The notes under the pieces were generated by a model. That model was not told where the DNA came from. It saw only the letters and a program-made list of their open reading frames with translations, and made no database searches. A program made the translations under genes and the position numbers. A DNA stretch of 64,000 nucleotides from Prosthecomicrobium sp. N25 (lineage in GTDB: Bacteria; Pseudomonadota; Alphaproteobacteria; Rhizobiales; Ancalomicrobiaceae): contig NZ_JBBCAT010000001.1 in NCBI RefSeq assembly GCF_037203705.1, positions 3,073,418 to 3,137,417 on the forward strand, written 5' to 3'. This document shows, in pieces, positions 33,765-42,458 of this stretch (the stretch's first letter is position 1; every line of letters starts with the position of its first letter).

Positions 33765-35024
33765 ATGGGAAAGCTTGCGACTTGGGCGCTGGCCGCGACG
33801 GGCCTGGCGCTGACGGCCGGCGCCGCCTTGGCCGACACCACCGTCAAGTGGATGCACATCGAGATCAATCCGGCCCAGATCAAGATCTGGGAGGAGACCG
33901 CACGCGCCTTCGAGGCGAAGAACCCGGGCGTCAAGGTCGAGATGCAGTTCCTCGAGAACGAGTCCTTCAAGGCCAAGTTGCCGACCCTGCTCCAGTCCAA
34001 GGACCGACCCCACATCATCTACAGTTGGGCCGGCGGCGTCCTGAAGACTCAGATCGAGGCCGGCGTCATCGACGACATCACCGACCGTGTCCAGGGTTAT
34101 TCCGAGCAGATCACCCCCGCCGCGCTCGCCGCCTTCACGTATAACGGCCGGGTCTACGGCCTGCCCATCGCCATGTCGCAGGTCGGCTTCCTGTACAACC
34201 GCGACCTCATGGGCAAGGCGGGCGTCGACGCCTCGGGTATCAAGACCTGGGACGATCTGCTCGGCGCCGTCAAGAAGATCAAGGCGGCGGGCATCGTGCC
34301 CATCGTGGTCGGCGGCGCCGACAAGTGGCCGCTGCACTTCTACTGGACCCATCTCGCTGTTCGCCTCGGCGGCAAGGCCGGTTTCGAGGCGGCGCTCAAG
34401 GGCGAGAACGGCGGCTTCCAGAGCGAGACCTATCTGAAGGCCGGCGAACTCTTCAAGCAACTGGTCGACCTGCAGCCCTTCCAGAATGGCTTCCTGGGCT
34501 TCAAGAATCCGCAGGCCGTCGGCTACTTCGGCGACGGCAAGGCGGCCATGACCCTCGCCATCTCCACGGCCTACCACGCCCAGCGCGCGCTCGCCGCCGA
34601 CAAGGCAGGGCTCGGCGAAGACAAGATCGGCTGGTTCGACTTCCCGACCGTGCCCGGCCAGAAGGGCGAGCCGAGCGACACGCTCGGCGGCATCACGGGC
34701 TGGCTCGTCACCAAGGGCGCCCCCAAGGAGGCCACCGACTTCCTCAAGTTCTTCATCTCGAAGGACGTGCAGACCAGGCTGGCAGCCGGCAATTTCATCA
34801 TCCCCATCGTCGCCGGCGCCGACGCGGGCCTCAACAACGCCTTCATGAGGCAGATCGCCGACAACCTGGCCAAGTCCAAGTACCACCAGAACTTCTACGA
34901 CCAGAGCCTCGGCCCGTCGGTCGGCCGCGTCGTCAACGACGTCTCCGCCGAGATCGCCGGCGGCACCATGTCGCCCGCCGATGCCGCCAAGGCGGTGCAG
35001 GAAGCCTGGAAGCAGGGCAACTGA
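33765..35024 (+). CDS. sugar ABC transporter solute-binding protein (family 1)
   Basis: A 419-residue periplasmic binding protein of the maltose/multiple-sugar class. The signal peptide (1-23) ends in AALA. The mature protein begins DTTVKWMHIE and shows the family pattern ARAFEAKNPGVKVEMQF, YGLPIAMSQVGFLYNRDL, TWDDLL and a C-terminal helical lobe. GGAGGAG stands before the ATG. It is the first gene of a plus-strand operon with two permeases, an oxidoreductase, a ThuA-like protein and a LacI regulator. The sugar is unknown. Confidence 0.94.
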   Translation: MGKLATWALAATGLALTAGAALADTTVKWMHIEINPAQIKIWEETARAFEAKNPGVKVEMQFLENESFKAKLPTLLQSKDRPHIIYSWAGGVLKTQIEAGVIDDITDRVQGYSEQITPAALAAFTYNGRVYGLPIAMSQVGFLYNRDLMGKAGVDASGIKTWDDLLGAVKKIKAAGIVPIVVGGADKWPLHFYWTHLAVRLGGKAGFEAALKGENGGFQSETYLKAGELFKQLVDLQPFQNGFLGFKNPQAVGYFGDGKAAMTLAISTAYHAQRALAADKAGLGEDKIGWFDFPTVPGQKGEPSDTLGGITGWLVTKGAPKEATDFLKFFISKDVQTRLAAGNFIIPIVAGADAGLNNAFMRQIADNLAKSKYHQNFYDQSLGPSVGRVVNDVSAEIAGGTMSPADAAKAVQEAWKQGN

Positions 35025-35060
35025 CGGTGAGGCGGATCCGCATCGCCCGCCGGAGCCGAG

Positions 35061-35122
35061 CGTCCACGGGTCCCGGCTCGACAGCCGGAACGGCACCCGT
35101 GGGGCGTCCGGCCCGGGTCCGG
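35061..35122 (+). repeat. REP-like palindromic element, copy B
   Basis: Contains GGGTCCCGGCTCGACAGCCG followed by a CCCGTGGGGCGTCCGG stretch. It is a diverged direct copy of the element 81 bases downstream, in the 268-base gap between the binding-protein gene and the first permease gene. Confidence 0.55.
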
Positions 35123-35141
35123 CCTGCGGCGCCTGGGGCAA

Positions 35142-35202
35142 TGCCATTGGGTCCCGGCTCGAGGGCCGGGATGACACGTGTGGGGCGGCCGGACCCGGTC
35201 CG
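35142..35202 (+). repeat. REP-like palindromic element, copy C
   Basis: Contains GGGTCCCGGCTCGAGGGCCG then GGATGACACGTGTGGGGCGG. CCCGGCTCGAGGGCCGGG forms a hairpin. It matches copy A at 21968-22012 better than it matches copy B. As part of the mRNA between binding-protein and permease genes it could protect the upstream message, as REP elements do elsewhere. Confidence 0.6.
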
Positions 35203-35292
35203 CACAGCAAGTTCGGCGGCGCAGTTTTCCTACAAGCCTCCCCCCGCGTGTCGCCCCGGCCCTTCCCTCCCCTACGGAGCTCGCGAGGCGAC

Positions 35293-36183
35293 ATGGCCGT
35301 GATTGCTGCCCGACGCGTTCCCCGGGACGGATCGCTGACTGCGGTCCTCCTGTTCCTGCCGCCGGCGCTCCTGCTGTTCACCCTGTTCGTGGTGCTGCCG
35401 ATCGGAGAGGCGGCCTGGTACAGCGGCTTCAACTGGAACGGCTTCGGCAGCCCGACCAAATGGGTCGGCTTCGACAACTACCGGGCCGTGCTGGACTCGC
35501 GCGCCTTCGGCCTGGCGTTCCGCAACAACATCCTCATCATCCTGGTCTCGCTCCTCGTCCAGCTGCCGCTCGCGCTGACGCTGGCGTTGCTCCTCGCCGA
35601 GAAATTCCGAGGCGCCGTGGCGCTGCGCATGCTGTTCTTCATGCCCTACGTGCTGGCCGAGATCGCCACCGGGCTGATCTTCAGCTTCGTCTACGACGGC
35701 GACTACGGCCTGCTCGCCTCCATCTACCGCCTGTTCGGCGCCGAGGCCCCCCATCTGCTGGCGAGCCCGGACACGTCGATGCTGGCGATCCTGATCGTCA
35801 TCGTGTGGAAGTATTTCGGCTTCCACATGATGCTGTTCATCGCCGCCCTGCAGAGCCTCGACCGCAACCTGATCGAGGCCGCACGCATCGACGGCGCAGG
35901 GCGGCTGCAGACGCTCCGCTACATCGTCATCCCCCTGCTCTACCCGACGATCCGGCTCTCGGTCTTCTTCGCCGTGGTCGGCTCCCTGCAGCTCTTCGAC
36001 CTGGTCATGCCGCTGACGCGCGGCGGACCGGCGGATTCGTCGAACACCATGGTGAGCTTCCTCTACAACTTCGGCGTCACGCGCATGCGCGTCGGCTTCG
36101 GCAGCGCTGTCGGGGTCATCCTCTTCGTGATCTGCGTCACCTTCGCGTTCACCTACAAACGCTGGTTCATGCGCGATGAGTAG
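35293..36183 (+). CDS. sugar ABC transporter permease (MalF/UgpA type)
   Basis: A 296-residue inner-membrane permease with six predicted helices, the first being AVLLFLPPALLLFTLFVVLP. The EAA loop that docks the ATPase is LIEAARIDGAGRLQTLRYIV. The ATG at 35293 has GAGG seven bases upstream. The next permease gene starts eight bases before this stop. No ATP-binding subunit gene is present in the operon, so a shared ATPase encoded elsewhere must energise it. Confidence 0.93.
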   Translation: MAVIAARRVPRDGSLTAVLLFLPPALLLFTLFVVLPIGEAAWYSGFNWNGFGSPTKWVGFDNYRAVLDSRAFGLAFRNNILIILVSLLVQLPLALTLALLLAEKFRGAVALRMLFFMPYVLAEIATGLIFSFVYDGDYGLLASIYRLFGAEAPHLLASPDTSMLAILIVIVWKYFGFHMMLFIAALQSLDRNLIEAARIDGAGRLQTLRYIVIPLLYPTIRLSVFFAVVGSLQLFDLVMPLTRGGPADSSNTMVSFLYNFGVTRMRVGFGSAVGVILFVICVTFAFTYKRWFMRDE

Positions 36184-37048
36184 CACCCACCTCGCCACCC
36201 CTGCCCGGCTGGAGACACCCGCCCCCGCCTTCGACCCGGCCGGCCCCGCCCGGGCGCTGTTCCTGGCCCTCGTCGTCGTCTTCGTGGCGACCCCGCTCGT
36301 CGCCACCGTGCTCGGCGGTTTCAAGGGTCTCGGCGAGCTGCGCGTCAACCCCTTCGGCCTGCCCGACGCCTGGGAATGGCGGAACTACGCCGACATCCTG
36401 CTCTCCCGGCGCTACTGGCAGATGCTCGAGAACTCGCTGATCATCTCGAGCCTGACGGTCGTGCTGACCCTGATCGTCGCCTCCATGGCGGCCTTCGTGT
36501 TCGCCCACGTGAAGTTTTACGGCAGCACGATGCTGCTCAACTACATCACCATGGGGCTCCTCTTCCCCGCCGCGACTGCCATCCTGCCGCTCTTCATCAA
36601 GGTGCGAGACTTGGGCCTGCTCGACACCTATTTCGGCGTCGTGCTGCCGCAGGTCGCCTTCAGCCTCGCCATGAGCATCCTGCTGCTGCGCCGCTTCTTC
36701 AAGGACCTGCCCCACGAGCTCCTGGAGGCAGCGCTGGTCGACGGCTGCAGCTACATCGCCTTCTTCCGCTTCGTGACGCTGCCCCTGTCCCGGCCGATCC
36801 TGGCGACCGTCGGCACGATCGCCTTCGTGAACAGCTGGAACAGCTACCTTGTGCCGCTCGTGATGCTGAACTCGGACAGCCTCTATCCCTGGCCGCTCGG
36901 CATCATGGTCTACCAGGGCGAATACTCGTCCGAGTGGAACCTGATCCTCGCCTACATCACCCTCACCATCCTGCCCACCATCCTGCTCTTCCTCGCCGCC
37001 CAGAAGCACATCGTCGCCGGCCTGACGGCCGGGGCCGTGAAAGGCTGA
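36176..37048 (+). CDS. sugar ABC transporter permease (MalG type)
   Basis: A 290-residue inner-membrane permease with about six helices. The EAA loop reads ELLEAALVDGCSYIAFFRFV, and the C-terminus LAAQKHIVAGLTAGAVKG is the standard MalG-type ending. It overlaps the preceding permease gene by eight bases, indicating coupled synthesis of the two channel subunits. A 26-base gap leads to the oxidoreductase gene. Confidence 0.94.
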   Translation: MSSTHLATPARLETPAPAFDPAGPARALFLALVVVFVATPLVATVLGGFKGLGELRVNPFGLPDAWEWRNYADILLSRRYWQMLENSLIISSLTVVLTLIVASMAAFVFAHVKFYGSTMLLNYITMGLLFPAATAILPLFIKVRDLGLLDTYFGVVLPQVAFSLAMSILLLRRFFKDLPHELLEAALVDGCSYIAFFRFVTLPLSRPILATVGTIAFVNSWNSYLVPLVMLNSDSLYPWPLGIMVYQGEYSSEWNLILAYITLTILPTILLFLAAQKHIVAGLTAGAVKG

Positions 37049-37074
37049 AGCCGCGGGAGCCCCGGAGACCATCC

Positions 37075-38172
37075 ATGAGAAAGATCGGCATCGGCGTCGT
37101 CGGCTGCGGCAACATCAGCCGCAAGTACCTGGAGGCCATGAAGCGGTTCGATACGATCGAGCTGAAGGCGGTCGCCGATATCCGCACCCCGGCCGCCGAG
37201 GCCTGCGGGGCGGAGTTCGGCGTGCCGGGCCTGCGCGTCGACCAGCTCCTGAAGCGCGACGACGTGGAGATCGTCATCAACCTCACAGTGCCGCTCGCCC
37301 ACACGGACGTGAGCCTCGCCGTGCTGCGCGCCGGCAAGCACGTGCATTCCGAGAAGCCGCTCGGGGTGAACGTCGCCGAGGCCCGCAAGGTGATGGACCT
37401 CGCCGCCGAGAAGGGGCTGCGCGTCGGCTGTGCGCCCGACACCTTCCTCGGCGGCGGCCACCAGACCGCCCGCAAGCTGATCGACGACGGCGCGATCGGC
37501 ACCCCGGTCGCCGGCACGGCCTTCTTCATGTGCCCGGGCCACGAGCGCTGGCACCCGGCGCCCGGCTTCTACTACCTGCGCGGCGGCGGGCCGATGCTCG
37601 ACATGGGGCCCTACTACATCACCGACCTCGTCCAATTGCTCGGGCCGGTGGCGAGCGTCATGGGCTCGACCTCGCGCATCCGCACAGAGCGGCTCGTCAC
37701 CTCCGAGCCGATGAAGGGGACCATGATCCCGGTCGAGGTCGCCACCCACGTGGCCGGCACGCTCGAGTTCGCCTCCGGCGCGATCGTCTCCATCGCCATG
37801 AGCTTCGACGTGCCGAAGCACCGGCATACCCCGATCGAGATCTACGGCACGGAGGGGAGCCTCCTGGTGCCCGACCCCAACCGCTTCGGCGGCGAGGTGC
37901 AGCTGGCGAAGACCGGCGGCGACTTCGCGCCCGTGCCGCTCAGCCACGGCAACGCGGAGGGCGAGTTCCGTTCCATCGGCGTCGCCGACATGGCCGCCGC
38001 GATCCTCTCCGGCCGGCCCCACCGGGCGAGCGGCGCGCTGGCGCTGCACGTGCTCGAGGCCATGGAGGCCTTCCAGATCTCGTCGGACGAGGGCCGGCGC
38101 GTGAAGCTCGAAACCACCGTGGAGCGGCCGGCCATGTTGACGCCGGGCCTGCCCACGGGCGCGATGGACTAA
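37075..38172 (+). CDS. Gfo/Idh/MocA-family oxidoreductase
   Basis: A 365-residue NAD(P)-dependent dehydrogenase. The Rossmann N-terminus reads GIGVVGCGNISRKYLEAM, and the family motif EKPLGVN contains the conserved lysine. LDMGPYYITDLVQLLGPV belongs to the C-terminal substrate domain. The family oxidises hydroxyl groups of sugars, inositols or sugar acids. In an operon with a sugar importer and a ThuA-like protein, oxidation of an imported glycoside or sugar at a ring hydroxyl is a reasonable guess. Confidence 0.93.
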   Translation: MRKIGIGVVGCGNISRKYLEAMKRFDTIELKAVADIRTPAAEACGAEFGVPGLRVDQLLKRDDVEIVINLTVPLAHTDVSLAVLRAGKHVHSEKPLGVNVAEARKVMDLAAEKGLRVGCAPDTFLGGGHQTARKLIDDGAIGTPVAGTAFFMCPGHERWHPAPGFYYLRGGGPMLDMGPYYITDLVQLLGPVASVMGSTSRIRTERLVTSEPMKGTMIPVEVATHVAGTLEFASGAIVSIAMSFDVPKHRHTPIEIYGTEGSLLVPDPNRFGGEVQLAKTGGDFAPVPLSHGNAEGEFRSIGVADMAAAILSGRPHRASGALALHVLEAMEAFQISSDEGRRVKLETTVERPAMLTPGLPTGAMD

Positions 38173-38183
38173 AGGAGACAGGC

Positions 38184-38828
38184 ATGCGCAAGGCCATGAT
38201 CGTCTGGGGCGGATGGGCCGGGCACGACCCGGATCTCTGCGCCTCCATCGTCCGCGGCTGGCTGAAGGCGGAGGGCTTCGACGTGCGCGTCGAGACCGAG
38301 ACCGCCGCCTTCGGCGACCCCGCCATCCACGACCTCGACCTGATCGTCCCGATCTACACCATGTCCAGGATCGAGAAGCCGGACGCCCTCAACCTCTGCG
38401 CCGCCGTGCGCGCCGGGGTCGGTCTCGCCGGCCATCACGGCGGCATGTGCGACGCCTTCCGGGACAATGTCGACTACCAGTTCCTGTGCGGCGGCCAGTG
38501 GGTCGCGCACCCGGGCAACATCATCGACTACCGGGTTGACGTGACGCGTCCCGACGACCCGATCATGCGCGGCATCGCGAGCTTCGACTACCGCTCCGAG
38601 CAGTACTACATGCATGTCGACCCGGCCAACGAGGTGCTTGCGACCACCACCTTCTCCGGCGAGCATGCGCCCTGGATCGAGGGGGTGGTGATGCCGGTCG
38701 TCTGGAAGAAGCGCTACGGCGCGGGCCGCGTCTTCTACTCCTCCCTCGGGCACCGGGCCTACGAGCTCGACGTGCCGGAGGTGAGGACCCTCATGACGCG
38801 CGGCATGCTCTGGGCGGCCCGGGGATGA
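38184..38828 (+). CDS. ThuA-like domain protein
   Basis: A 214-residue cytosolic protein of the ThuA family (glutamine-amidotransferase-like fold). The family pattern is visible: KAMIVWGGWAGHDPD at the N-terminus, GVGLAGHHGGMCDAF in the middle and VFYSSLGHRAYELDVPEVR near the end. ThuA-like proteins act with Gfo/Idh enzymes in catabolism of trehalose-type disaccharides in rhizobia; the exact reaction is not well settled. The ATG at 38184 has AAAGGAG upstream. The LacI gene starts in the overlap ATGA. Confidence 0.88.
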   Translation: MRKAMIVWGGWAGHDPDLCASIVRGWLKAEGFDVRVETETAAFGDPAIHDLDLIVPIYTMSRIEKPDALNLCAAVRAGVGLAGHHGGMCDAFRDNVDYQFLCGGQWVAHPGNIIDYRVDVTRPDDPIMRGIASFDYRSEQYYMHVDPANEVLATTTFSGEHAPWIEGVVMPVVWKKRYGAGRVFYSSLGHRAYELDVPEVRTLMTRGMLWAARG

Positions 38829-39877
38829 CGACGCAGGAGGCGCCGCCCCCGCCGGGGCGGGTCACGCTCGACGATGTGGCGCGGGAGGCGGGCGTGTCGC
38901 TCGCCACCGCCGACCGGGTCGTCAACCGGCGTCCCGGCGTGCGCGACAGGACGGTCGCCCGCGTCGAGGCGGCCGCGGCCCGCCTCGGCTACCGGGCCGA
39001 CCCGGCCGCCTCCCGCCTCGCCCGCAACCGCAGCTACCGCTTCGCCTTCCTGCTGCCGACCGGGGCGAACTCCTTCATGACGGAGCTCGCCGCCCAGGTC
39101 CGGCGCACGGCCGAGTGGCTCGCGCCGCAGCGCGGCTTCATCGATCTCGTCCATGTGGACGTCTTCGACCCGGCGGCGCTCGCCGCCGCGCTCGAACGTG
39201 TGCCCGACGGGATCGACGGCGTGGCCGCCGTCGCGCTCGACCACCCGCGGGTGCGCGCCGCCATCGACGACCTCGCCGCCCGCGGCATCGGGGTCGTCAC
39301 GCTCGTCTCCGACGCGCCCTCCTCCCGCCGCTTCCACTATGTCGGCATCGACAACCCGGCCGCCGGCCGCACCGCCGGCACGCTGATGGGCCGCTTCCTC
39401 GCCAGCCGGACCGGATCCGTGGGGCTCGTGGCGGGCTCGCTCGCGCTGCGCGACCATGCCGAGCGGCAGTTCGGCTTCCACCAGGTGATGGCGGCCGAGT
39501 ACCCGAACCTCACCGTCCTGCCGGCCCTGGAGGGGCGCGACGACGCCCGGCGCACCCGCGCCCTGGCCGAGCGCCTGATCGCCGAGACCCCCGACCTCGT
39601 CGGCATCTACAATGTCGGCGCCGGCAACCGGGGCATCGCCGCGGCGCTCGAGGAGACGGGCCGCGCCCACGACCTCGTCTGGATCGGCCACGAGCTGACC
39701 GCCCACAGCCGCCGCTACCTGCTGCACGGCCTGATGGACGCCGTCATCAGCCAGGACCCCGGCCACGAGGCCCGCTCCGCCGCCCGCGTGCTGATGGCCC
39801 ACGCCACCGGCGAGCCGATCCTCGCCGACCAGGAGCGCATCCGCATCGACATCTTCCTGCGCGACAACCTGCCCTGA
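38825..39877 (+). CDS. LacI-family transcriptional regulator 2
   Basis: A 350-residue LacI-type regulator, last gene of the sugar ABC operon and translationally coupled to the ThuA-like gene (ATGA overlap). The helix-turn-helix is VTLDDVAREAGVSLATADRV. The sugar-binding core resembles the type 1 periplasmic proteins with LACI-like features (GIYNVGAGNRGIAAALEE). Placement suggests feedback control of its own operon, perhaps through the repeat at 33686-33705. The ligand is presumably the imported sugar or a product. Confidence 0.92.
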   Translation: MTTQEAPPPPGRVTLDDVAREAGVSLATADRVVNRRPGVRDRTVARVEAAAARLGYRADPAASRLARNRSYRFAFLLPTGANSFMTELAAQVRRTAEWLAPQRGFIDLVHVDVFDPAALAAALERVPDGIDGVAAVALDHPRVRAAIDDLAARGIGVVTLVSDAPSSRRFHYVGIDNPAAGRTAGTLMGRFLASRTGSVGLVAGSLALRDHAERQFGFHQVMAAEYPNLTVLPALEGRDDARRTRALAERLIAETPDLVGIYNVGAGNRGIAAALEETGRAHDLVWIGHELTAHSRRYLLHGLMDAVISQDPGHEARSAARVLMAHATGEPILADQERIRIDIFLRDNLP

Positions 39878-39916
39878 CGCCCGTCCCCGTACGGTCCAAC
39901 CCATCCCGCCGTCATC

Positions 39917-39935
39917 GCCCGGGACCTGCCCGGGC
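39917..39935. terminator. hairpin between convergent operons
   Basis: GCCCGGG-ACCTG-CCCGGGC is a perfect 7-bp stem with a 5-base loop between the ends of the LacI-2 gene and the convergent RraA-like gene. It may terminate both transcripts; no T-run follows. It also resembles the core of REP-type elements. Confidence 0.45.
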
Positions 39936-39997
39936 AGGACAGAAACGGAAGGCAGAGCAAGAGTCGAGTGTGCGCGCGCAAATTTCGATAGCGCCCC

Positions 39998-40738
39998 TCA
40001 GCCCCGCGCCTGCGCGGCACGCCAGGCGAGATACTCCGCCTCCGCGTCGGCGCGCAGGGGATAGTACTTGCGCATGTCCCCGCCCTCGCTCAGCCGGAGG
40101 CGCGAGAAGACCTCCCAGTCGGCGTGCTTCCGCCCCTCCTCGACCACCTTCTCGGCGAGCGCGACCGGCACCACGACCGCGCCGTCGTTGTCCGCCACCA
40201 CGATGTCGCCCGGCATGACGAAGACCCCGCCGCAGGCGATCGGCACGTTGACCGCGAAGGGGAAGATGTTGGTCTGGGCGTGGAAGTTCGGCGTGGTGCC
40301 GCGCAGCCAGACGCCGGGTCCCATGCTGCAGGCCTTGTCGGAATCCCGGATGCAGCCGTCGATCACGACGCCCTCCCCGCCGACGCCGGCGAAATAGGCC
40401 ATCATCATCTCGCCGAAGATGCCGCTGGTCATGTCGCCGCGCGCGTCGATCAACACCATGTCGCCCGCCTCCGCATGGTAGAGGACGTGCCGGTGCAGCT
40501 GCTTCTCCGGGTCGTCGTATTCGGCCGCCCCGAACATGTCCTCGCGCATCGGCATGAACTGGAGCGTCAGGGCCGGGCCGGCCGAGACACGGCCGGGCGT
40601 GTAGCTGCGCGGGCCCGTGATGGCGACGTTGCGGATGCCGAGAAAATAGAGCTCGCTGGCGATCGTCGCGCTGCCGATCTCCTTCAGCGCCGCCACGAGG
40701 TGCTTCGGCGGACGGGTGATGTTCTGCGTGTGGGTCAT
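39998..40738 (-). CDS. RraA-like protein (HMG/CHA aldolase family)
   Basis: A 246-residue protein of the RraA/4-hydroxy-4-methyl-2-oxoglutarate aldolase fold. The conserved region GEGVVIDGCIRDSDK holds the residues that bind metal and pyruvate in the aldolases, and GDIVVADNDGAVVVP is typical of the C-terminal part. True RraA is about 160 residues; this longer type is commonly found in catabolic clusters. It may cleave a 2-keto acid to pyruvate. It is the last gene of the UxuA-like operon, 35 bases after the aldo/keto reductase gene. Confidence 0.82.
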   Translation of the reverse strand: MTHTQNITRPPKHLVAALKEIGSATIASELYFLGIRNVAITGPRSYTPGRVSAGPALTLQFMPMREDMFGAAEYDDPEKQLHRHVLYHAEAGDMVLIDARGDMTSGIFGEMMMAYFAGVGGEGVVIDGCIRDSDKACSMGPGVWLRGTTPNFHAQTNIFPFAVNVPIACGGVFVMPGDIVVADNDGAVVVPVALAEKVVEEGRKHADWEVFSRLRLSEGGDMRKYYPLRADAEAEYLAWRAAQARG

Positions 40739-40773
40739 GGAGAACTCCGGAGAAAGGCGGCCATGAAGCGGGA

Positions 40774-41601
40774 TCAGTCGTCCCAGCGCGGGGCCTTGGC
40801 GGGGTGGATGCGGCGATAGCCCCGATCGAGGCGCCGGATCTCGGCGATCTCGTCGGGACTCAGGGACACGTCGCGGGCGGCGAAGTTGGCGCGGAGGTTC
40901 GCCTCGGTCGACGAGGCAGGGATCACCGCGTGGCCCTCCGCCATCAGGAAGGCGAGCGCCACCGCGGCGGCGGTCACGCCCTGCGCCCCGGCGATGCGGC
41001 CGAGGACTGGGTCGCCGCCGACCTCGCCCTTGGCGAGCGGCTGGTAGGCGGTCAGCATCACGCCGCGCGACCGGGCGAAGGCCGTCAGCCGCGGCGCCTG
41101 CAGGTAGGGATGGATCTCGACCTGGTTCGTGACGATCGCGCCGGGGCCGAGCAGGGCCTCGGTGCGCTCCAGGAGCGCGACGGGGAAGTTGGAGACGCCG
41201 ATCATCCGGGTAAGGCCGCGTTGCTGCGCCTCCGCGAGCGCGGTGACGTAGTCCTCGAGCGGCACCCGGTCCATCTCGCTCGGCCAGTGGATCAGGAGGA
41301 GGTCGACGGGCCCGAGGTCGATCGTCGCGAGGCTCAGCTCGACACTGGGCATGAAGTCCGCCCCGGCGAGATTGCTGTCGGCCACCTTGGTCGTCACGAA
41401 CACCTCGGACCGGGGCAGGCCCGAGCGCCGGATCGCCTCGCCGACATTGATCTCGGTGCCGTAGGACTGGGCCGTGTCGAAGTGCCGGTAGCCGACCTCG
41501 ATCGCGGTCTCCAGGGCTGTGAGGCCGGCGGGGCCGATCCGGCCATACGTGCCGAGGCCGAACTGGGGAACGGGCGAAGCGTAGGACATGGGGTGGATCA
41601 T
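40774..41601 (-). CDS. aldo/keto reductase
   Basis: A 275-residue NADPH-dependent reductase with a TIM-barrel fold. The catalytic set is visible: Asp and Tyr in HFDTAQSYGTE, Lys in VTTKVADSN and His in LLLIHWPSE; IGVSNF and AYQPLAKGEVGGDP are further family marks. It is closest in look to 2,5-diketogluconate reductase-like enzymes. The ATG at 41601 overlaps the permease stop as ATGA; an ATG at 41589 is an alternative start. It probably reduces a carbonyl sugar derivative taken up by the preceding importer. Confidence 0.9.
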   Translation of the reverse strand: MIHPMSYASPVPQFGLGTYGRIGPAGLTALETAIEVGYRHFDTAQSYGTEINVGEAIRRSGLPRSEVFVTTKVADSNLAGADFMPSVELSLATIDLGPVDLLLIHWPSEMDRVPLEDYVTALAEAQQRGLTRMIGVSNFPVALLERTEALLGPGAIVTNQVEIHPYLQAPRLTAFARSRGVMLTAYQPLAKGEVGGDPVLGRIAGAQGVTAAAVALAFLMAEGHAVIPASSTEANLRANFAARDVSLSPDEIAEIRRLDRGYRRIHPAKAPRWDD

Positions 41602-42458
41602 CCCTTGGTGGCGCCCGCGGTCAGGCCGCCGACGAAGTGCTTCTGGAAGATCAGGAAGAGGAGCGCGATCGGCACCGTCATCACCATCGAGGCGGCCATC
41701 ACGGCGCCCCAGTCGGTGTTGAACTCGGTCGAGAACTCGGCGAGCCCGATCGGCAGGGTCTTGACCGAGGAATCCGTCGCGAAGCAGAGCGCGAAGATGA
41801 ACTCGTTCCAGGTCGTAATGAAGGCATAGACCAGCACGGCCATGATTCCGGGCAGCGACAGCGGCAGCGTGATGGCGAAGAGGATGCGCAGCCGGCTCGC
41901 CCCGTCGACGATGGCCGCCTCCTCGAGCTCGATCGGGATGGCACGGAAGTAGCTCGTCAGCATCCAGACGCTGAGCGGCAGGGTGATGATCATGTAGACC
42001 ATGATCAGGCCCCAGTAGGTGTTCACGAGGCCGAGCACCCGCAGCGTGATGAAGAGCGGCACGATGATGGCAGCCGTCGGCAGGAGCTGGCCGACCAGCA
42101 CGCAGCTCTGCCAGAAGGCCTGGCCGCGGAAGCGGAAGCGGGCGAAGCCGTTGGCGGCGAAGATGGCGAGGATCAGGGCGAGCCCGGTCGATCCGACCGA
42201 GATGATGATCGAGTTGAGGAAGTAGCGCGGGATGTTGCTCTGGAAGATGACCTTCTCGTAGTTCGCGAGCGTCGGGTTCTCGGGCCACCAGTGCGGCGGG
42301 ATCGTGTAGAGCTCGCGCAATTCCTTGATCGAGGAGACGCCCATCCAGACGAAGGGGAAGAGGCACACGAAGACGACCAGGGCCGATCCCAGGAGGATCA
42401 GCGGCCAGCCGAGGCCCGGCCTGGTCAGGCTGCCGGCTTCAGACGGGATCGCGCTCAT
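41598..42458 (-). CDS. sugar ABC transporter permease (MalG type), second importer
   Basis: A 286-residue inner-membrane permease with about six helices. The EAA loop is ELEEAAIVDGASRLRILFAI and the C-terminal end LIFQKHFVGGLTAGATKG is the standard form. Its ATG overlaps the stop of the MalF-type gene by four bases. As in the first importer, no ATPase gene is found in the operon. Confidence 0.94.
   Translation of the reverse strand: MSAIPSEAGSLTRPGLGWPLILLGSALVVFVCLFPFVWMGVSSIKELRELYTIPPHWWPENPTLANYEKVIFQSNIPRYFLNSIIISVGSTGLALILAIFAANGFARFRFRGQAFWQSCVLVGQLLPTAAIIVPLFITLRVLGLVNTYWGLIMVYMIITLPLSVWMLTSYFRAIPIELEEAAIVDGASRLRILFAITLPLSLPGIMAVLVYAFITTWNEFIFALCFATDSSVKTLPIGLAEFSTEFNTDWGAVMAASMVMTVPIALLFLIFQKHFVGGLTAGATKG

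Noticed and set aside
39917-39935. Further copy of the REP-like element
   Set aside because: The hairpin resembles REP cores but lacks the flanking TGACAC and GTGGGG parts of copies A-C, so I list it only as a candidate terminator.
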